A DNA stretch of 64,000 bases, taken from positions 1 through 64,000 of the IMG/VR virus record IMGVR_UViG_3300033182_000581. One strand, given 5' to 3'. Source of the stretch: a virus. The position numbers and the translations under genes are program-made. Of this stretch, positions 48,466 through 56,974 are shown one piece after another (position 1 is the stretch's first letter; each line of letters starts with the position of its first letter). The notes under the pieces were generated by a model that worked only from the letters and a program-made list of their open reading frames with translations, was not told the DNA's origin and searched no databases.

Positions 48466-49458
48466 ATGGCAATATTTAAGGAAAGAGTACCCTTCAAACC
48501 TTTCGAATATCCAGTATATTATACTGAGGGCTGGTTGAAACAAGCACAAGCCTTTTGGTTACATACTGAGATTCCGATGCAAGGTGATGTGAAGGATTGG
48601 AATGAGAACCTAAACGAATCAGAAAAGAATTTAGTAGGAAATATCCTATTAGGATTTGCACAAACTGAATGTGCAGTATCCGATTATTGGACAACTATGG
48701 TAACACAATGGTTTCCAAAGCATGAGATTAAACAAATGGCTATGATGTTTGGTTCACAGGAAACAATTCACGCAACAGCATACTCTTACCTTAATGAAAC
48801 ATTGGGTTTAGAAGATTTTGAAGCATTCCTACACGAACCTGCGATTGCAGAAAAGTTTGAATATTTAACGGCAGTATCATCTAATTGGACACATAAAGAT
48901 TTAGAGTCAAATCCAATAGCAAGAAAGGAAGTAGCACGTTCGTTAGCAATATTCTCAGCATTTGCAGAAGGTGTATCTCTATATAGTTCTTTTGCTGTAC
49001 TGTATTCCTTCCAAATGAGAAATCTTTTGAAAGGAATTGGTCAGCAGATGAAATGGAGTGTAAGAGATGAATCTCTACATTCTAAAATGGGATGTCAATT
49101 ATTCCGACATATGTGTGATGAATATCCTGAATTGTTGGAAGAAGTTAAAGATGATGTACTCCAAGCAGCACAATATATGGTTGAGATGGAACACAACTTT
49201 ATCGATAAGATGTTTGAGATGGGTGATTTAGAAAATATGAAATCAGCTGATTTAAAACACTTTATCTCAAAAAGAGGAAATGAAAAGTTAAAAGAGTTAG
49301 GATACGAACCTACATTTGAATATAATGATAAGAAAGCATCTGAATTGGATTGGTTCTATCATTTAACAGGAGGAACAACACATACCGATTTCTTTGCAGT
49401 AAGACCTACGGATTACTCTAAAGCAAATGAGGGTGAAGATTTTAACGATATTTGGTAA
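48466..49458 (+). CDS. nrdB: Ribonucleotide reductase class I small subunit NrdB
   Basis: 330 residues. Diiron ligands and radical site are visible: Glu68 in TECAV, Glu99 and His102 in SQETIHATAY, and the radical tyrosine candidate Tyr106, four residues after His102 as in E. coli NrdB (His118, Tyr122). The second pair lies in SAFAEGVSL and RDESLHSKM. With NrdA it makes deoxynucleotides for replication. B precedes A here, the reverse of T4. AGGA lies before the ATG. Confidence 0.95.
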   Translation: MAIFKERVPFKPFEYPVYYTEGWLKQAQAFWLHTEIPMQGDVKDWNENLNESEKNLVGNILLGFAQTECAVSDYWTTMVTQWFPKHEIKQMAMMFGSQETIHATAYSYLNETLGLEDFEAFLHEPAIAEKFEYLTAVSSNWTHKDLESNPIARKEVARSLAIFSAFAEGVSLYSSFAVLYSFQMRNLLKGIGQQMKWSVRDESLHSKMGCQLFRHMCDEYPELLEEVKDDVLQAAQYMVEMEHNFIDKMFEMGDLENMKSADLKHFISKRGNEKLKELGYEPTFEYNDKKASELDWFYHLTGGTTHTDFFAVRPTDYSKANEGEDFNDIW

Positions 49459-49464
49459 AAAGTT

Positions 49465-51237
49465 ATGAAGAATTACGGAGAAGAATTAGGCTGGGAACTC
49501 GGAGTAGATTTTCCAGATTGGGCTAATACGGAAATATATGTAAAAACAATCTCAAAAGGTTATCTATTGGCGGGTGAAACTCCTAAAGATGCATATTGGA
49601 GAGTATCAACATCAGTTGCCCGTAGATTAGGTAAACCACAAATGGCATCTAAGTTTTTTGATTATATTTGGAGAGGTTGGTTAAATCTTGCAACACCTGT
49701 ATTATCAAACACTGGTACTGATAGAGGATTACCAATTAGTTGTTTTGGTATTGATGTGGGTGATTCAATTCAAGAGATAGGTAATAAGAACTTAGAGATG
49801 ATGTTACTCGCCAAACATGGGGGTGGTGTAGGTATTGGCATCAATCAAATCAGACCTGCCGGGAGTAAGATTACACAAAATGGTACATCTGATGGTGTAG
49901 TTCCATTTGCTAAGATTTATGATTCCACAATCCTTGCAACAAATCAGGGTTCAGTTCGTAGAGGTGCCGCATCGGTGAATCTAAACATCGAACATGGTGA
50001 TTTTGATGAGTGGATTGAAATCAGAGAACCTAAAGGTGATGTGAATCGACAATGTTTGAATTTACATCAATGTGTTATCGTTGGTGATAAGTTTATGAGA
50101 AGATTGGAAGATGGTGATGAAGAGGCTCGTAGAAGATGGGGTAAAGTACTTCAGAAGAGAAAGGCAACTGGCGAACCTTACATTATGTATAAGGGTAATG
50201 TAAACAAACAAAACCCAGAAGCATACAAACAAAATGGATTGAAAGTGTTTATGACGAACATTTGTTCTGAGATTGCACTTCATACTGATGAATCACATTC
50301 ATTTGTATGCTGTTTATCATCTCTTAACCTATCTAAGTATGATGAGTGGAAACATACAGACCTTATCTATACGGCAACTTGGTTCTTAGATGGTGTATTG
50401 GAAGAGTTCATCCAACGGGCGAAAAATATGAGAGGGTTTGAAAACTCAGTTCGTTCTGCTGAAAAAGGTAGAGCATTGGGCTTGGGTGTATTAGGATGGC
50501 ATACCTACCTACAACAAAAAGGTATTCCATTTGATTCACTTCCAGCCCAATTTGAAACTCGTAGAATCTTTTCTCAACTAAAGATTGAATCAGAAAGGGC
50601 GAGTAGAGATATGGCGTTGGAATATGGTGAACCACTATGGTGTGTTGGTACAGGTATGAGAAACACTCACCTAAGAGCAGTTGCACCAACGGTATCAAAC
50701 TCTAAGTTGGCTGGTAATGTATCACCAGGTATTGAACCTTGGGCAGCCAATGTATTCACCGAACAAACTGCAAAGGGTACATTTATTCGTAAAAACAAAG
50801 AGTTAGAGAAAGTTCTCAGAAAGGTTGGTATCAACAACAAAGAAACGTGGGATAAGATTCTTACCGACGGTGGCTCAATTCAGGGGATTGATGAATTAGA
50901 TAATTGGGTATATTGTGATGGTAGAGTTATGAATGTATCCGATTGTGAAGAGGGTAAAGAGGTCGATAGAGTTAAAGATGTATTTAAAACCTTTAAAGAA
51001 ATCAATCAGTTAGAGTTGGTTAGACAGGCAGGTGTAAGACAACAATACATCGACCAATCAGTATCGTTGAATTTGGCATTCCCATCGGTGGCAACTCCAA
51101 AGTGGATGAACCAAGTTCATATGGAAGCGTGGAAACAAGGTGTAAAAACCTTATATTATACCAGAACTGAATCAGTTTTGAGAGGTGATATTGCAGCACA
51201 GGCGATGAACCCAGATTGTATCAGTTGTGATGGATAA
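49465..51237 (+). CDS. nrdA: Ribonucleotide reductase class I large subunit NrdA
   Basis: 590 residues, 6 nt after NrdB without a Shine-Dalgarno. The active-site pair is PISCFG and FVCCLSSLNL, the N-x-C-x-E triad is in TNICSEIAL, and the tyrosine pair is in TLYYTRTESVLRG. The C-terminus CISCDG is the redox CxxC tail. The N-terminal ATP-cone of long NrdA proteins is missing, so dATP feedback inhibition is probably lost, which would favour unrestricted dNTP production. Confidence 0.95.
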   Translation: MKNYGEELGWELGVDFPDWANTEIYVKTISKGYLLAGETPKDAYWRVSTSVARRLGKPQMASKFFDYIWRGWLNLATPVLSNTGTDRGLPISCFGIDVGDSIQEIGNKNLEMMLLAKHGGGVGIGINQIRPAGSKITQNGTSDGVVPFAKIYDSTILATNQGSVRRGAASVNLNIEHGDFDEWIEIREPKGDVNRQCLNLHQCVIVGDKFMRRLEDGDEEARRRWGKVLQKRKATGEPYIMYKGNVNKQNPEAYKQNGLKVFMTNICSEIALHTDESHSFVCCLSSLNLSKYDEWKHTDLIYTATWFLDGVLEEFIQRAKNMRGFENSVRSAEKGRALGLGVLGWHTYLQQKGIPFDSLPAQFETRRIFSQLKIESERASRDMALEYGEPLWCVGTGMRNTHLRAVAPTVSNSKLAGNVSPGIEPWAANVFTEQTAKGTFIRKNKELEKVLRKVGINNKETWDKILTDGGSIQGIDELDNWVYCDGRVMNVSDCEEGKEVDRVKDVFKTFKEINQLELVRQAGVRQQYIDQSVSLNLAFPSVATPKWMNQVHMEAWKQGVKTLYYTRTESVLRGDIAAQAMNPDCISCDG

Positions 51238-51282
51238 AGAAGTTATTTAAGATATGTTTAAAATTTTAATGAAGGTAAAAGA

Positions 51283-51522
51283 ATGAAGTATTTGTATTTT
51301 TCAGCAGCATGGTGTGGCCCTTGTAGAACATTAGGCCCGATTATGAATCAGGTTTCATCAGAAGTTCCTGTACAAAAAGTAGATGTTGATTCTGAGTATG
51401 AGTTAGCACAAAAGTTTAACGTAAGAAACATCCCAACTGTGGTGTTGGTAAATGGTGATTCTGAATTGAAACGATTTGTTGGAGTACAAAGTAAAGATAC
51501 CTACATAAACGCAGTAAAATAA
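51283..51522 (+). CDS. trx: Thioredoxin-like protein
   Basis: 79 residues with AAGG upstream. WCGPC at residues 10-14 is the redox site, with the VDVDSEYELAQKFNVRNIPTVVLVNG segment including the cis-proline loop. It is shorter than cellular thioredoxins (about 105), as in phage forms. Its place after NrdA suggests it is the electron donor that re-reduces the CxxC tail. Confidence 0.92.
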   Translation: MKYLYFSAAWCGPCRTLGPIMNQVSSEVPVQKVDVDSEYELAQKFNVRNIPTVVLVNGDSELKRFVGVQSKDTYINAVK

Positions 51523-51523
51523 A

Positions 51524-51555
51524 TTTGGATAATTAAAAAATTATTCGTATATTAG
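51524..51555 (+). promoter_or_regulatory. Host-type promoter, leaderless, for MazG-like gene
   Basis: TTTGG at 51524-51528, N19, TATATTAG at 51548-51555; ATG 5 nt later. The spacer is almost the same as in gp32 P2. Confidence 0.7.
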
Positions 51556-51560
51556 TAGTT

Positions 51561-51983
51561 ATGAAAAAGCAATTACAACAATTATTGGAATTCCAAAGAG
51601 CGTATAATTCTACGAGAAACACCAAACCAACCTTAATCTCAGAAGATGATTATGTACTAAGATATAAGTTGGGTAAAGAGGAACTGATAGAATATTTTGA
51701 TGCGTGTAAAGATGGAAACTTAACTGAGGTGGCAGATGCACTCGCAGACCAATTGTACATCCTTTTGGGTACAATGATTTCCCACGGTATGCAAGATGTA
51801 ATCGAAGATATCTTTGATGAAGTACATCGTTCAAATATGAGTAAGTTAGGTTCAGATGGTAAACCCATTTATAGAGAAGATGGTAAGATTCTCAAAGGGC
51901 CTAACTTTTCACCACCTAATATATCTAAGTATCTTTCAAATAATGGTCAAATAGAAATCCCATTGGATGAAAAGGTACATTAA
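51561..51983 (+). CDS. MazG-like nucleotide pyrophosphohydrolase
   Basis: 140 residues. YFDACKDGNLTEVADALADQLYILLGT contains the E-x-D all-alpha NTP pyrophosphohydrolase pattern (EVADALAD), followed by IFDEVHRSNMSKLGSDGKPI and a KGPNFSPPNI tail typical of phage MazG/PRA-PH-like enzymes. Such proteins hydrolyse NTPs or dNTPs, often non-canonical ones, or modulate (p)ppGpp. Adjacent to nucleotide genes, it could clean or shape the dNTP pool. Confidence 0.8.
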   Translation: MKKQLQQLLEFQRAYNSTRNTKPTLISEDDYVLRYKLGKEELIEYFDACKDGNLTEVADALADQLYILLGTMISHGMQDVIEDIFDEVHRSNMSKLGSDGKPIYREDGKILKGPNFSPPNISKYLSNNGQIEIPLDEKVH

Positions 51984-51984
51984 G

Positions 51985-52188
51985 ATGGTAGGTAAGGCCG
52001 CGTGGATGTTTGATAATAGGTTGAGGGGCGAAAATCATCCCAACGCTAAACTATCATCTGAAGATGTAGTTAAGATTAGAGAATTGCATTCCAAAGGGTT
52101 CTCAGTAAGAGTTATTGCAAAAAACTTTAAAGTATCCAATTGGAATATCAAACGTATAGTAGATAGAAAAACGTGGGTTCACATTTAA
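51985..52188 (+). CDS. Small helix-turn-helix protein
   Basis: 67 residues from MVGKAAW, chosen for the AAAGG site; an in-frame ATG at 51967 lies inside the previous gene. NAKLSSEDVVKIRELHSKG followed by SVRVIAKNFKVSNWNIKRIV is a helix-turn-helix of the type seen in homing-endonuclease tails and phage regulators, ending KTWVHI. No HNH or GIY-YIG nuclease is attached. It may be a transcription regulator of the following cluster or a remnant of a mobile endonuclease. Confidence 0.72.
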   Translation: MVGKAAWMFDNRLRGENHPNAKLSSEDVVKIRELHSKGFSVRVIAKNFKVSNWNIKRIVDRKTWVHI

Positions 52189-52204
52189 TAGAAATAAATA
52201 AGTT

Positions 52205-52903
52205 ATGACATTAATAGAAGCAACTTCTCCAGGTGATGCATGGGTAAAAGTATCAAAACATCTTTTAGAAAATGGAGTTAGAGTAGGTAACCTAACTGAA
52301 GAACTAAATGTAATGACAGAAATCACCGAATTCAAATCGGATGATTGGTTCGATGGCCATTTTAGAGAAGTTATGGGTGATGATAGAATTGATTTTGCCA
52401 AAACGGTAACATTCCTTAAACCAGAACCTAAAAAATCAGATAATGCATTCTTTGAAGCAGAAGAAGGGTTGGATTATAAATTTATCAAAGACCACTATCA
52501 CCAATCTTATTGGGGTAGAATGGTTAGTTGGAGAGGTGAATTCAATCAGATTGAGAATGTAATAAAAATTCTTTCGACTGGGAAGGCAGTTAAACGTTGT
52601 GAGTTGATTATATTCGACCCCACAAAAGATGCACGAAACCCATACTCACAACCTTGTATGGTTATGATTGATTTAAAACCAAGAGATGGTAAGTTATATC
52701 TAACATCCGTTCTTCGTTCAAATAGAGTATCTAAATCTGGTTATGCAGATTATACCGCATTAGTAGAGATGGGTAATTTCCTTTCTGAGCAGAGTGGTTT
52801 GGAATTGGGTAAGGTAAGTGTACTTGCGTGTTCTTGTCATATTGGTGATATGAATGAAGAAAAAAAGAAAACCATTAAATTACTAGAAATTTTAGGTAAG
52901 TAA
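52205..52903 (+). CDS. Thymidylate synthase-fold enzyme with cytosine-type Asp
   Basis: 232 residues, SD-less. The C-terminal half aligns without gaps to thymidylate synthase in E. coli numbering: Cys151 = Cys146 (QPC for PPC), Arg171-Ser172 = Arg166-Ser167, His212 = His207. The uracil-selecting Asn177 is replaced by Asp182, the residue found in dCMP hydroxymethylases such as T4 gp42. Asp169 and Tyr209 are also changed (Arg174, Gly214). It may therefore act on dCMP, by methyl or hydroxymethyl transfer, rather than dUMP. The alignment was made by eye. It begins a tight run with the amidotransferase and PLP genes, suggesting modified nucleotide synthesis. Confidence 0.72.
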   Translation: MTLIEATSPGDAWVKVSKHLLENGVRVGNLTEELNVMTEITEFKSDDWFDGHFREVMGDDRIDFAKTVTFLKPEPKKSDNAFFEAEEGLDYKFIKDHYHQSYWGRMVSWRGEFNQIENVIKILSTGKAVKRCELIIFDPTKDARNPYSQPCMVMIDLKPRDGKLYLTSVLRSNRVSKSGYADYTALVEMGNFLSEQSGLELGKVSVLACSCHIGDMNEEKKKTIKLLEILGK

Positions 52904-52904
52904 T

Positions 52905-54410
52905 ATGTGTGGTATAGTTACAACAATAGGTTACGATACATCAGATGTAAATGTGATGTTAGATGCAATTGAGCATAGAGGTAGAGATTATAGAGGTATC
53001 AATGAATTTGAAGTAAATGGTAAAAAGGTAGTTTTAGGACATAACCGATTATCCATCAATGATACATCTTCTGCCGGAAATCAACCTATGGAGTACGATG
53101 GTGTTTGGTTAGTAGTTAATGGTGAAATTTGGAACTATCCACAACTTCGAAAAGAATATGAAGAGAGAGGGTATAAATTCAAATCAAATTCAGATTCAGA
53201 GATTATTTTATTCTTATATAAAGAGGGTGAGTTAAAACGTCTGAATGGTATGTTTTCATTTGTTATTTTTGACGGAAGTAAACTAATCGTATCTCGCGAT
53301 TGGGTTGGTAAAATTCCATTGTATATCCACAACACTAACAAATACATTATTGCGAGTGAGATTAAGGCTATACAAACTCAAAACGGAATCAATGATATTA
53401 AGATAGTTCCTAAAAACACCTTAATTGAGATTGATTTGAATACAGATGAGTTTATTGTACATAAAGATTACTACTTTAACTTTTCATCAGAAGTTACTCA
53501 TGTAACATCACATGAAGATGTGGCAGAAACAACATTTAAATTATTAGAATCTGCAGTTGATAAAAGGTTAATATCAGATGTACCTATTGCAACATCTCTA
53601 AGTGGTGGTATTGATTCAGCAATCATTACTTACCTATTGGCACAGAGAATTCCAAATATAAAAGCATATACTATTGCGTTTGACCAGGAATCAAAAGATT
53701 TACAAAAGGCAAGGGTTTGTGCAGAATCAATAGGAATTGAATTAGTTGAGGTGTTTGTACCTCGCGATGAAAAGATTATCAAACAAAGATTTATGGAATC
53801 TATCAAAGTGATTGAGTTTCCATCAACCGTTCAAATGGAAGTTGGTATCCTACAATCATTCATAGCTGAAGAAATGGCCAAAGATGGTATCAAAGTAGCA
53901 TTTAGTGGTGAGGGTTCTGATGAATCATATGGTTCTTACGGAACGTTCAGAATGTTCAGTAAGAAACCAGATTGGAGTGGTGTTAGAAAAAAACTATTTG
54001 AAAAACAACACTATGGTAATCTACTCAGAGGTAATACTATTTTTATGAATTATGGTACTATCGAATTGAGGTGTCCATTCTTTGATACGGATTTCTTAGA
54101 TTATACCACCAACCTTACCGATGAGTTCTTATCTCACAAAGGACAGTGGAAATTACCACTTGCAAATGCGTTTAGAGGTAAATTACCAGATGAGATATTA
54201 GACCAGGAGAAACGTGCGTTTCAGAAAGGCACTAACTTTAAACAATACATAGAGGATATTATTCTTAATGATGCTGAGATAAACTTCAATAACCGAAAAA
54301 ATATGATTCACGTTATTGGTGATAATTTCAAAAGAATACATGGGTTTCCACATAAAAAACTAAGAGAAGAAGTAACATCAAATAATATTGGTATCTATCA
54401 ATGGGTTTAA
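52905..54410 (+). CDS. asnB: Glutamine-dependent asparagine synthetase-like protein
   Basis: 501 residues, 1 nt after the previous stop. The N-terminal Ntn-glutaminase has nucleophile Cys2 (MCGIV), HNRLSIND, VNGEIWNY and SDSEIIL. The synthetase half has the PP-loop SLSGGIDSA at about 231-239, SGEGSDESYG, and RCPFFDTDFLD, so both domains look active. Canonical AsnB makes asparagine from aspartate, glutamine and ATP. In a phage it could supply asparagine, or amidate another carboxyl such as a modified base intermediate, given its TS-like and PLP neighbours. Substrate is not determined by sequence. Confidence 0.88.
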   Translation: MCGIVTTIGYDTSDVNVMLDAIEHRGRDYRGINEFEVNGKKVVLGHNRLSINDTSSAGNQPMEYDGVWLVVNGEIWNYPQLRKEYEERGYKFKSNSDSEIILFLYKEGELKRLNGMFSFVIFDGSKLIVSRDWVGKIPLYIHNTNKYIIASEIKAIQTQNGINDIKIVPKNTLIEIDLNTDEFIVHKDYYFNFSSEVTHVTSHEDVAETTFKLLESAVDKRLISDVPIATSLSGGIDSAIITYLLAQRIPNIKAYTIAFDQESKDLQKARVCAESIGIELVEVFVPRDEKIIKQRFMESIKVIEFPSTVQMEVGILQSFIAEEMAKDGIKVAFSGEGSDESYGSYGTFRMFSKKPDWSGVRKKLFEKQHYGNLLRGNTIFMNYGTIELRCPFFDTDFLDYTTNLTDEFLSHKGQWKLPLANAFRGKLPDEILDQEKRAFQKGTNFKQYIEDIILNDAEINFNNRKNMIHVIGDNFKRIHGFPHKKLREEVTSNNIGIYQWV

Positions 54411-55237
54411 AAGGATTTAACGAAGAAACTCCATTAGAGGAGTACAAAGTAAAAGGTCGTTCTGTTTGGGTAAAGAGAGATGACCTAATGGGTGATGGTG
54501 TTAGTTTACCGCCGTGGGGTAAGATTGGCGCAGTTTATGAACTTGTTAAAAAGTATGTAGATAGAAATAGACCATTAACTCACTTATCAGTAGATGGTTC
54601 TTGGACAGGTTGGGTTCTTGCAGCAATATGTGAAGATTTAGGAATTGAGTTCCACGTTTCGTATCCAGACTCTAAAAAGATTAGTAGAGTTTATTTGGAT
54701 ATGATACAAGAAATGTATCCATCAGTACATATGAATCCCATCAAACCAAATATGATGCAGATTATGTATAACTCTTTAAAAAGTACAGCTAAAGAGAATG
54801 GTTGGCAGATGTTACCATATGCGTTTGACCACGAATTTTATAGAGAATACCTTAAAGAAAGAATACAACCATATAAACATTTTAAAAATTTAGTTGTATC
54901 TTCGGGTAGTGGTGTAACTCTTTCTGGTCTTATGATGGGGTATTATGATGAAGAGTTAAAACAATTTTTTGTTAAGACTGATAAAAAAGTATGGACAACG
55001 TGCGTATCATCTGAAAGTTCAATTCGAAAAATGTTATTAAAAAGTGGTGTTGGGCAAGTACCGATTGATATTAGAAAATCAGAGTATGGTTTTGATGATA
55101 GATTAGAAGGTTATGAAGCACCATTCCCATGTAATCAGTTTTGGGATATTAAACAATGGCATTGGTTAGAAAACAACATTGATTCTTTAGAAGGTGATAT
55201 CCTTTTTTGGAACATCGGTGGCCTTTACAAATTTTAA
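54401..55237 (+). CDS. PLP-dependent fold-type II enzyme (ACC deaminase / D-cysteine desulfhydrase-like)
   Basis: 278 residues, overlapping the amidotransferase by 10 nt. VWVKRDDLMG and PPWGKIGAVYEL match the KREDL...GNK-x-R region of the family, making Lys41 the likely Schiff-base lysine, although the usual GNKxR is altered to WGKIG. LSVDGSWTGW matches the substrate loop and VVSSGSGVTLSG is the PLP phosphate-binding loop. It is shorter than the 330-residue cellular enzymes. It probably handles a small amino acid in the pathway started by its two neighbours. The stop codon overlaps a TTAAC promoter. Confidence 0.76.
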   Translation: MGLKGFNEETPLEEYKVKGRSVWVKRDDLMGDGVSLPPWGKIGAVYELVKKYVDRNRPLTHLSVDGSWTGWVLAAICEDLGIEFHVSYPDSKKISRVYLDMIQEMYPSVHMNPIKPNMMQIMYNSLKSTAKENGWQMLPYAFDHEFYREYLKERIQPYKHFKNLVVSSGSGVTLSGLMMGYYDEELKQFFVKTDKKVWTTCVSSESSIRKMLLKSGVGQVPIDIRKSEYGFDDRLEGYEAPFPCNQFWDIKQWHWLENNIDSLEGDILFWNIGGLYKF

Positions 55238-55289
55238 CAATTTCTTAACATTAGAAATTTGGATATTACAAAAACTTTTTGTATATTAA
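55233..55289 (+). promoter_or_regulatory. Promoter with TTAAC direct-repeat element, copy 3
   Basis: TTTAAC-AATTT-CTTAAC, ATTAGAAATTTGG, N19, TATATTAA at 55282-55289. It shares its core from the second TTAAC through TTTGGA exactly with copies at 38297 and 38719, 16.5 kb away, and overlaps the upstream stop codon. Confidence 0.75.
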
Positions 55290-55318
55290 CACTGTATTAA
55301 GAAATTAAAAATTGAAAT

Positions 55319-56950
55319 ATGAAGTTAATAAAGGAACATAACTGTGAGAGTATGGTTTGGACTCTGCAGGGTCAACCATTGGAACATGGTTTCGATGGTC
55401 AAAACTTCCTCATGGAGTGGGATGATAACTCGATTGGTTACGGTGGTAACTCCGTTATAAATAAGTTATTTAAAGATTCTAATGGTAGATGGTCTATTAT
55501 TAGGGGACAACAAGGTGGTTCTTGTACCGATGAAAGATTTATCTACGGATTTATCGATAAGAAAAAAAGAAACAACGAAGAGCGAAATAGAAGTGAATCC
55601 AGTGGTTTAGCCGAGATGGGTGGTTCAGTTTCAACTCATAACTTTAGTACTAACGAAGTAGTTGGTTATGTAACTCCTGATAGGAAATTTAGAATAGCGA
55701 AATTCGAATACGGATTTCCAAATGGTTTAGAAACATCGGAAGTAACCCCTTCCGATTTTGTAAAACTACAATCATTAAAGGTTAGTATTTACGAAGTTTC
55801 AAAAGAAGAATATTTGAATGAACATGGTCTTGGAAAATCGTTCAACGGATGGTTTAATAAATCTCTCCTTTTTAAAGGAACACGATTAAGACCTGATTTT
55901 TACGGATTGGTTGATTTTTCATCAATGAGATATCAGTTTAGAACTGGTAAGAAGTTGAAGTATGAACTTCATGTTGAAGGTGAAGAACCAATTTCACTTC
56001 CAACTAAAAGATTTTACTTCCCATGTAATTCAGGTGAGCCAGTAACTCACTACTCTCAAATGTTAGAAGTTGAGGATACTGAAGGTGAAACACTCCACAC
56101 AATCCATTGTGGTTCTGATGTGTACGAAGGAACTTTACATAGTTATGAAACAATCAGAGCATCTCAGACTGATAAGTTGATGAAGTTAGAGAATATGGCA
56201 GGTGGTCAACACATGATTCACCCAACTCACTCTAAGAAGTTAGATTTTCCAACCATCGATGTAATCGACGCGAGTGGTACTTATATTACTACCGTTCCAT
56301 TGTTTACTACGAGTAGATGGGATGAGTTCTACAACAATAGAAAGTGGTTCTTTGTTCTCACATCCGATTCAGCAGTACCATTCGCAAGAATGAAGAATCA
56401 GTTCTCTAATATGGAGTTTCCAATTGAGTTAAGAGCATATGTTAAGAGATTGGCTAAAAAACTTGATTTAGGTCATACAGGCTCTAAAAAGATGCTAAAG
56501 AAGATTGAGGATGCAGAGGTTCAAAATTATGTAGATTGTTTAAAAGATGAAAATAACCCATCACATGCTACAGTTCTCCTTAATACTGAAAAGATTATTG
56601 GTGGTAAGATTGAAGTTAATAACATCGTTAGAGAGTGTACTACATATTCATTCAACACCGATTTAATTTTTAATTCAAATCACGAACACTTAGTTGAGTG
56701 GCAGAAAGATGGAATGGATGATGAACACATCACAGAGTTTATTGCCAGATTGGTGATGCCACGACATAAGTTCAAAACACTAACATGGGTTCATGGTGGT
56801 GAATCATCCAATTTGATTGGTAAGTTAAAAGAAGTAATAGAGGGTGGTAGAGTTAACCTTAATGGTATTGAGAAAATTCAAACAGTTAATAAGAAAGATT
56901 TCTATACTACTAAAGGTTATCAAAACGTAACAATCATTTATCAGAAATAA
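55319..56950 (+). CDS. Orphan 543-residue protein under TTAAC promoter
   Basis: No family recognised. The N-terminal 65 residues (MVWTLQGQPLEHGFDGQNFL, WDDNSIGYGGNSVI) could be a small beta domain. The middle has CGSDVYEGTLHSYETIRASQ and FPTIDVIDASGTYITTVPLF. The C-terminal 130 residues contain HLVEWQKDGMDDEHITEFIARL and KFKTLTWVHGGESSNLIGKL. It is soluble, mixed alpha/beta, with seven scattered cysteines. It sits between the PLP enzyme and the methyltransferase paralogues, but under its own regulated promoter. Confidence 0.62.
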   Translation: MKLIKEHNCESMVWTLQGQPLEHGFDGQNFLMEWDDNSIGYGGNSVINKLFKDSNGRWSIIRGQQGGSCTDERFIYGFIDKKKRNNEERNRSESSGLAEMGGSVSTHNFSTNEVVGYVTPDRKFRIAKFEYGFPNGLETSEVTPSDFVKLQSLKVSIYEVSKEEYLNEHGLGKSFNGWFNKSLLFKGTRLRPDFYGLVDFSSMRYQFRTGKKLKYELHVEGEEPISLPTKRFYFPCNSGEPVTHYSQMLEVEDTEGETLHTIHCGSDVYEGTLHSYETIRASQTDKLMKLENMAGGQHMIHPTHSKKLDFPTIDVIDASGTYITTVPLFTTSRWDEFYNNRKWFFVLTSDSAVPFARMKNQFSNMEFPIELRAYVKRLAKKLDLGHTGSKKMLKKIEDAEVQNYVDCLKDENNPSHATVLLNTEKIIGGKIEVNNIVRECTTYSFNTDLIFNSNHEHLVEWQKDGMDDEHITEFIARLVMPRHKFKTLTWVHGGESSNLIGKLKEVIEGGRVNLNGIEKIQTVNKKDFYTTKGYQNVTIIYQK

Positions 56951-56974
56951 ATGTACAAAATTGATATATAAAAT

